Source: Allobrachymonas sp. (GTDB lineage: Bacteria > Pseudomonadota > Gammaproteobacteria > Burkholderiales > Burkholderiaceae_C). Taken from it: a stretch of DNA of 6,425 nt. The notes under the pieces were generated by a model. The model searched no databases. It saw nothing but the letters and a program-made list of their open reading frames with translations, and was not told the origin of the DNA. The stretch is taken from NCBI GenBank assembly GCA_012036375.1, contig JAAUOI010000182.1, forward strand, positions 1 through 6,425, in the 5' to 3' direction. A program made the translations under genes and the position numbers. Shown here piece by piece: positions 4,035-6,425 of this stretch (positions within the stretch are counted from its first letter, which is position 1; each line of letters starts with the position of its first letter).

Positions 4035-5447
4035 GTGCATCGGAGATGCAAACCATTTGTTGTTGGGATCAGAGTTTTGACAGGTCACGTTTTCTTATCG
4101 CAAGTTAGCGCATTTGCCCAAGTCGGATGGCAGGTTTGCCAAGGGTTCGTGCAACGCCATCCGCGCCGCGTCACAGCGGCAGTTGCTGCTGTGCTTCTGG
4201 GAACAGGCGCGACGGCATTCGCTGTTGCTACGCTTGTGCCAGATGCCTCGCAAGTGCCGGTAAAAATGATCACCGAGCAAGTTGCCCCCGCCTCCACAAG
4301 CGCAGTACCAGCGCCTGAAGCGCTCCCCACTTATTTGCTCTACCGCAGCGATACCACCCGAAGCAACGACAGCGCGGATTCTTTGCTGCGCCGCTTGGGC
4401 GTGATCGATGCCGCAGCCGTGCAATTCATCAAGAGCGATACCAGCGCTCGCAGTGCCCTGCTCTCGCGAGCTGGCCGCGCCGTGACGGTTGAAGTCAATG
4501 CCACGCAAGCATTGGTCAAACTCACCGCCCGCTGGACTCCAGATGATTCCAACAATTTCCAACGCCTCGTTATCGAACGCCAAGGCAATGCACTGTTCAG
4601 CCGAATAGAAACAGCGCCCTTGGCCGCCAGCACACGTTTGGCCAGCGCCGTGATCAAGTCATCGCTGTTTGCTTCTACCGATGAGGCTCGCATTCCAGAT
4701 GCGGTCGCTGTTCAATTGGCTGAAATTTTCTCCGGGGACATCGATTTCATCCGCGCTTTGCGTAAGGGTGATCGCTTCAGTGTCGTCTATGAAAGCTTGG
4801 AGGCCGATGGCGAACCGATGCGCGCTGGCCGCGTGCTTTCAGCTGACTTTGTGAACAACGGCAAGATGTTTTCAGCCGTGTGGTTCCAAGAAAAATCCGC
4901 AGCCAAGGGTCAGTACTACACACTTGATGGCAACAGCTTGCGCAAAGCCTTCCTCGCCTCGCCGCTGGAGTTTTCTCGCATGACCAGCGGCTTCGGTGGC
5001 CGCATGCACCCGATTGCCAAGCAATTCCGTATGCACACGGGCGTGGATTATGCCGCACCAACGGGCACGCCGATTCGCTCCGTGGGTGATGGCGTGGTGG
5101 ATTTTGCCGGTGTACAGCGCGGCTATGGCAATGTGGTGGAAGTCAAGCACCGAGATGGTAAGAGCACGCTGTATGCGCATATGCACACGATCGCAGTGCG
5201 CAAAGGCCAAAGCATTTCTCAAGGTCAGAATATTGGCACTGTGGGCTCCACGGGTTGGAGCACAGGCCCGCATTTGCATTTTGAATTCCGTGTCAACGGC
5301 GTGCACCATGACCCGATGACATTGGCCAAGCAAAGCGAAAGTGTGCCTTTGTCTGCGGCTGCACGGCCAGAGTTTGACCGCATGGTGGGCGATGTGCGCC
5401 GCAAGCTCGCCGCTGCGGCAACAGTCAATTTAGCCAGTGCACAGTAA
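4035..5447 (+). CDS. M23 (LytM-type) peptidoglycan DD-endopeptidase, membrane-anchored, MepM-like
   Basis: Zinc metallopeptidase expected to cut peptide cross-links of peptidoglycan in the periplasm. The frame is open from TTG 4002 (481 aa; positions below use that numbering). I place the start at GTG 4035 (residue 12) because AAGG precedes it by six bases; TTG 4077 (residue 26) would also fit homologous N-termini. A basic HPRR (53-56) precedes one hydrophobic segment (57-78), a signal anchor with the rest exported. Residues ~110-300 form an OapA/MepM-like middle region (YRSDTTRSNDSADSLLRRLG; LRKGDRFSVVYE). The LytM domain (~324-440) carries MTSGFGGRMHP, then HTGVDYAAPTGTP with zinc ligands H345 and D349, YAHM with H393, and GPHLHFE with H424 and H426. 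All catalytic positions are present, so it should be active rather than a LytM-type activator lacking ligands. Its 3' end overlaps anmK by 11 nt, indicating one transcript. Confidence 0.9.
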   Translation: MHRRCKPFVVGIRVLTGHVFLSQVSAFAQVGWQVCQGFVQRHPRRVTAAVAAVLLGTGATAFAVATLVPDASQVPVKMITEQVAPASTSAVPAPEALPTYLLYRSDTTRSNDSADSLLRRLGVIDAAAVQFIKSDTSARSALLSRAGRAVTVEVNATQALVKLTARWTPDDSNNFQRLVIERQGNALFSRIETAPLAASTRLASAVIKSSLFASTDEARIPDAVAVQLAEIFSGDIDFIRALRKGDRFSVVYESLEADGEPMRAGRVLSADFVNNGKMFSAVWFQEKSAAKGQYYTLDGNSLRKAFLASPLEFSRMTSGFGGRMHPIAKQFRMHTGVDYAAPTGTPIRSVGDGVVDFAGVQRGYGNVVEVKHRDGKSTLYAHMHTIAVRKGQSISQGQNIGTVGSTGWSTGPHLHFEFRVNGVHHDPMTLAKQSESVPLSAAARPEFDRMVGDVRRKLAAAATVNLASAQ

Positions 5448-6425
5448 GCTGTATATCGGCCTCATGTCCGGCACGTCGATGGATGGCGTGGATGCCGCTT
5501 TGGTTGACTTTTCAGAGAAAAAACCACGTGTAGCCGGCATGGAATGTGCGTCAATTGCTATTGATTTAAGAGCATCTCTGATGCGTTTGAATAGTTCAGG
5601 CGATGACGAACTGCATACCGCACAGCTTGCCACCAACGCGCTCATGCGCCTGTATGCGAATGCGGTCAAGACATTGCTAGCCAAAGCTGGCCTGAAGCCA
5701 GAAGACATTCGCGCCATCGGCGCACATGGCCAAACGGTGCGGCATCGCCCGCAGATGTTTGACAACCTGGGATATACGATTCAACTGTGCAATCCGTCTC
5801 TTTTGGCCGAACTCACAGGGATTGATGTGGCGGCGGATTTTCGCAGCCGCGATGTGGCCGCAGGCGGCCAAGGCGCTCCGCTTGCGCCGTTTTTCATCGC
5901 GCTTGGTTTGCGCAAGAGGCCAGCAATATTGGTGTGCTCAACATCGGCGGCATCAGCAATCTCACCGTGCTGCAAGCGCATGGCAACACGCTGGGCATGG
6001 ACTGCGGGCCGGGCAATGCGCTGATGGATTTTTGGTGTGAGAAACATACGGGCGCTGCTTACGATGCAGGCGGCGCTTGGAGCTCTACAGGACAAGTGAT
6101 CGAGCCCCTGCTCACGCGCATGCTCGCAGAGCCTTACTTTGCCTTTCCAGCGCCAAAGAGCACGGGGCGCGATTTGTTCAGCTGTGCGTGGCTTGCCAAC
6201 ATGCTGCAAGGCTTTGAGGTTTCAAAACCGCAGGACGTTCAAAGAACATTGCTCGAATTGACCGCAAGCCCAATCGCAGAATGCGCGAGGCGCTATGAAA
6301 AAGAGAGTGGCTCGAAACTGCAAGAAATCATCGTCTGCGGCGGTGGCGCGTTCAATACAGCGTTAATGCAACGCTTGCAAGCCTTGATACCACAGGCAAT
6401 GGTCATCAACAGCGCAGAGCGCGGC
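5437..6425 (+). pseudogene. anmK: Anhydro-N-acetylmuramic acid kinase, frameshifted at a T run and cut by the window end
   Basis: AnmK uses ATP and water to convert 1,6-anhydro-MurNAc into MurNAc-6-phosphate, a cytoplasmic step of cell-wall recycling. From GTG 5437 the first frame gives GLMSGTSMDGVD (8-19, ATP-binding signature), IGAHGQTVRHRP (94-105) and DFRSRDVAAGGQGAPL (134-149). It then degenerates and stops at 6024. The next frame carries on with FHRAWFAQEASNIGVLNIGG, DCGPGNALMD (Asp of the catalytic D-x-GPGN motif), KSTGRDLF and VCGGGAFNTALMQRL up to the window edge. The switch lies at ccgTTTTTcat (5890-5894): six T instead of five would restore PFFHRAWF. About 330 of the usual ~370 residues are covered. 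As written, the enzyme would be truncated before its catalytic Asp. No other defect is visible, so a one-base sequencing error is likely and the gene may be intact in the organism. It overlaps the M23 gene by 11 nt. Confidence 0.88.

Noticed and set aside
4046..4108. Out-of-frame ATG ORF (MQTICCWDQSFDRSRFLIAS) in the M23 leader
   Set aside because: It overlaps the likely coding start of the peptidase in another frame and has CGGAG too close to the ATG; probably chance.
4872..5333. 153-aa minus-strand ORF opposite the M23 domain
   Set aside because: It lies entirely antisense to the conserved catalytic domain; a mirror frame.
1..6425. CRISPR array, transposon ends, toxin-antitoxin or other defence module
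   Set aside because: No regularly spaced repeats, transposase, nuclease or recognisable toxin motifs were seen; the unknown genes alone do not justify naming such a system.

Overview
The window looks like a piece of a betaproteobacterial (Burkholderiales-type) chromosome. This rests on recognisable housekeeping genes and their order: a minus-strand tyrS–(unknown ORF)–dtd operon, diverging from a plus-strand M23 peptidase–anmK pair. From family knowledge, that neighbourhood is typical of Burkholderiales. The tyrosyl-tRNA synthetase is the KMSKS type. No species can be named from the sequence alone.

Layout. Bases 1-878 carry plus-strand genes of unknown function: a helical/coiled-coil ORF, a second ORF that is probably the same gene after a one-base frameshift, and a very short ORF starting in an ATGA overlap. 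A small minus-strand gene (859-1148) converges on them. It has a good promoter that would give an almost leaderless mRNA, but its start codon and its body lie in different frames. Bases 1149-1604 are mainly non-coding. They hold that promoter, a strong rho-independent hairpin (1344-1377), a possible tiny membrane-peptide ORF and a nested palindrome resembling a REP-type element (1485-1577). Bases 1605-3934 are the minus-strand operon: tyrS, a lower-GC 210-aa protein of unknown function joined by ATGA, and dtd joined directly (TAA|ATG). Bases 3935-4034 are the divergent promoter region. The M23 endopeptidase follows, up to 5447, and anmK begins at 5437 and runs off the right edge, with its frame broken at a T5 run near 5890-5894.

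How the genes work together. TyrRS charges tRNA-Tyr, and DTD removes D-amino acids wrongly attached to tRNA, D-Tyr being the classic substrate, so the pair is a charging and proofreading unit. The M23 protein cuts or remodels peptidoglycan in the periplasm, and AnmK phosphorylates the anhydro-MurNAc recovered from turnover, so that pair concerns cell-wall turnover and recycling.

The most notable point is that three reading frames (406, ~1117 and 5890-5894) are each restored by adding a single base. This suggests deletion-type sequencing errors at least as strongly as three separate gene losses. I do not see convincing evidence for a new multi-gene system. The best candidates for unexplored biology are the ORF wedged between tyrS and dtd, the palindromic element, and the unknown genes on the left.
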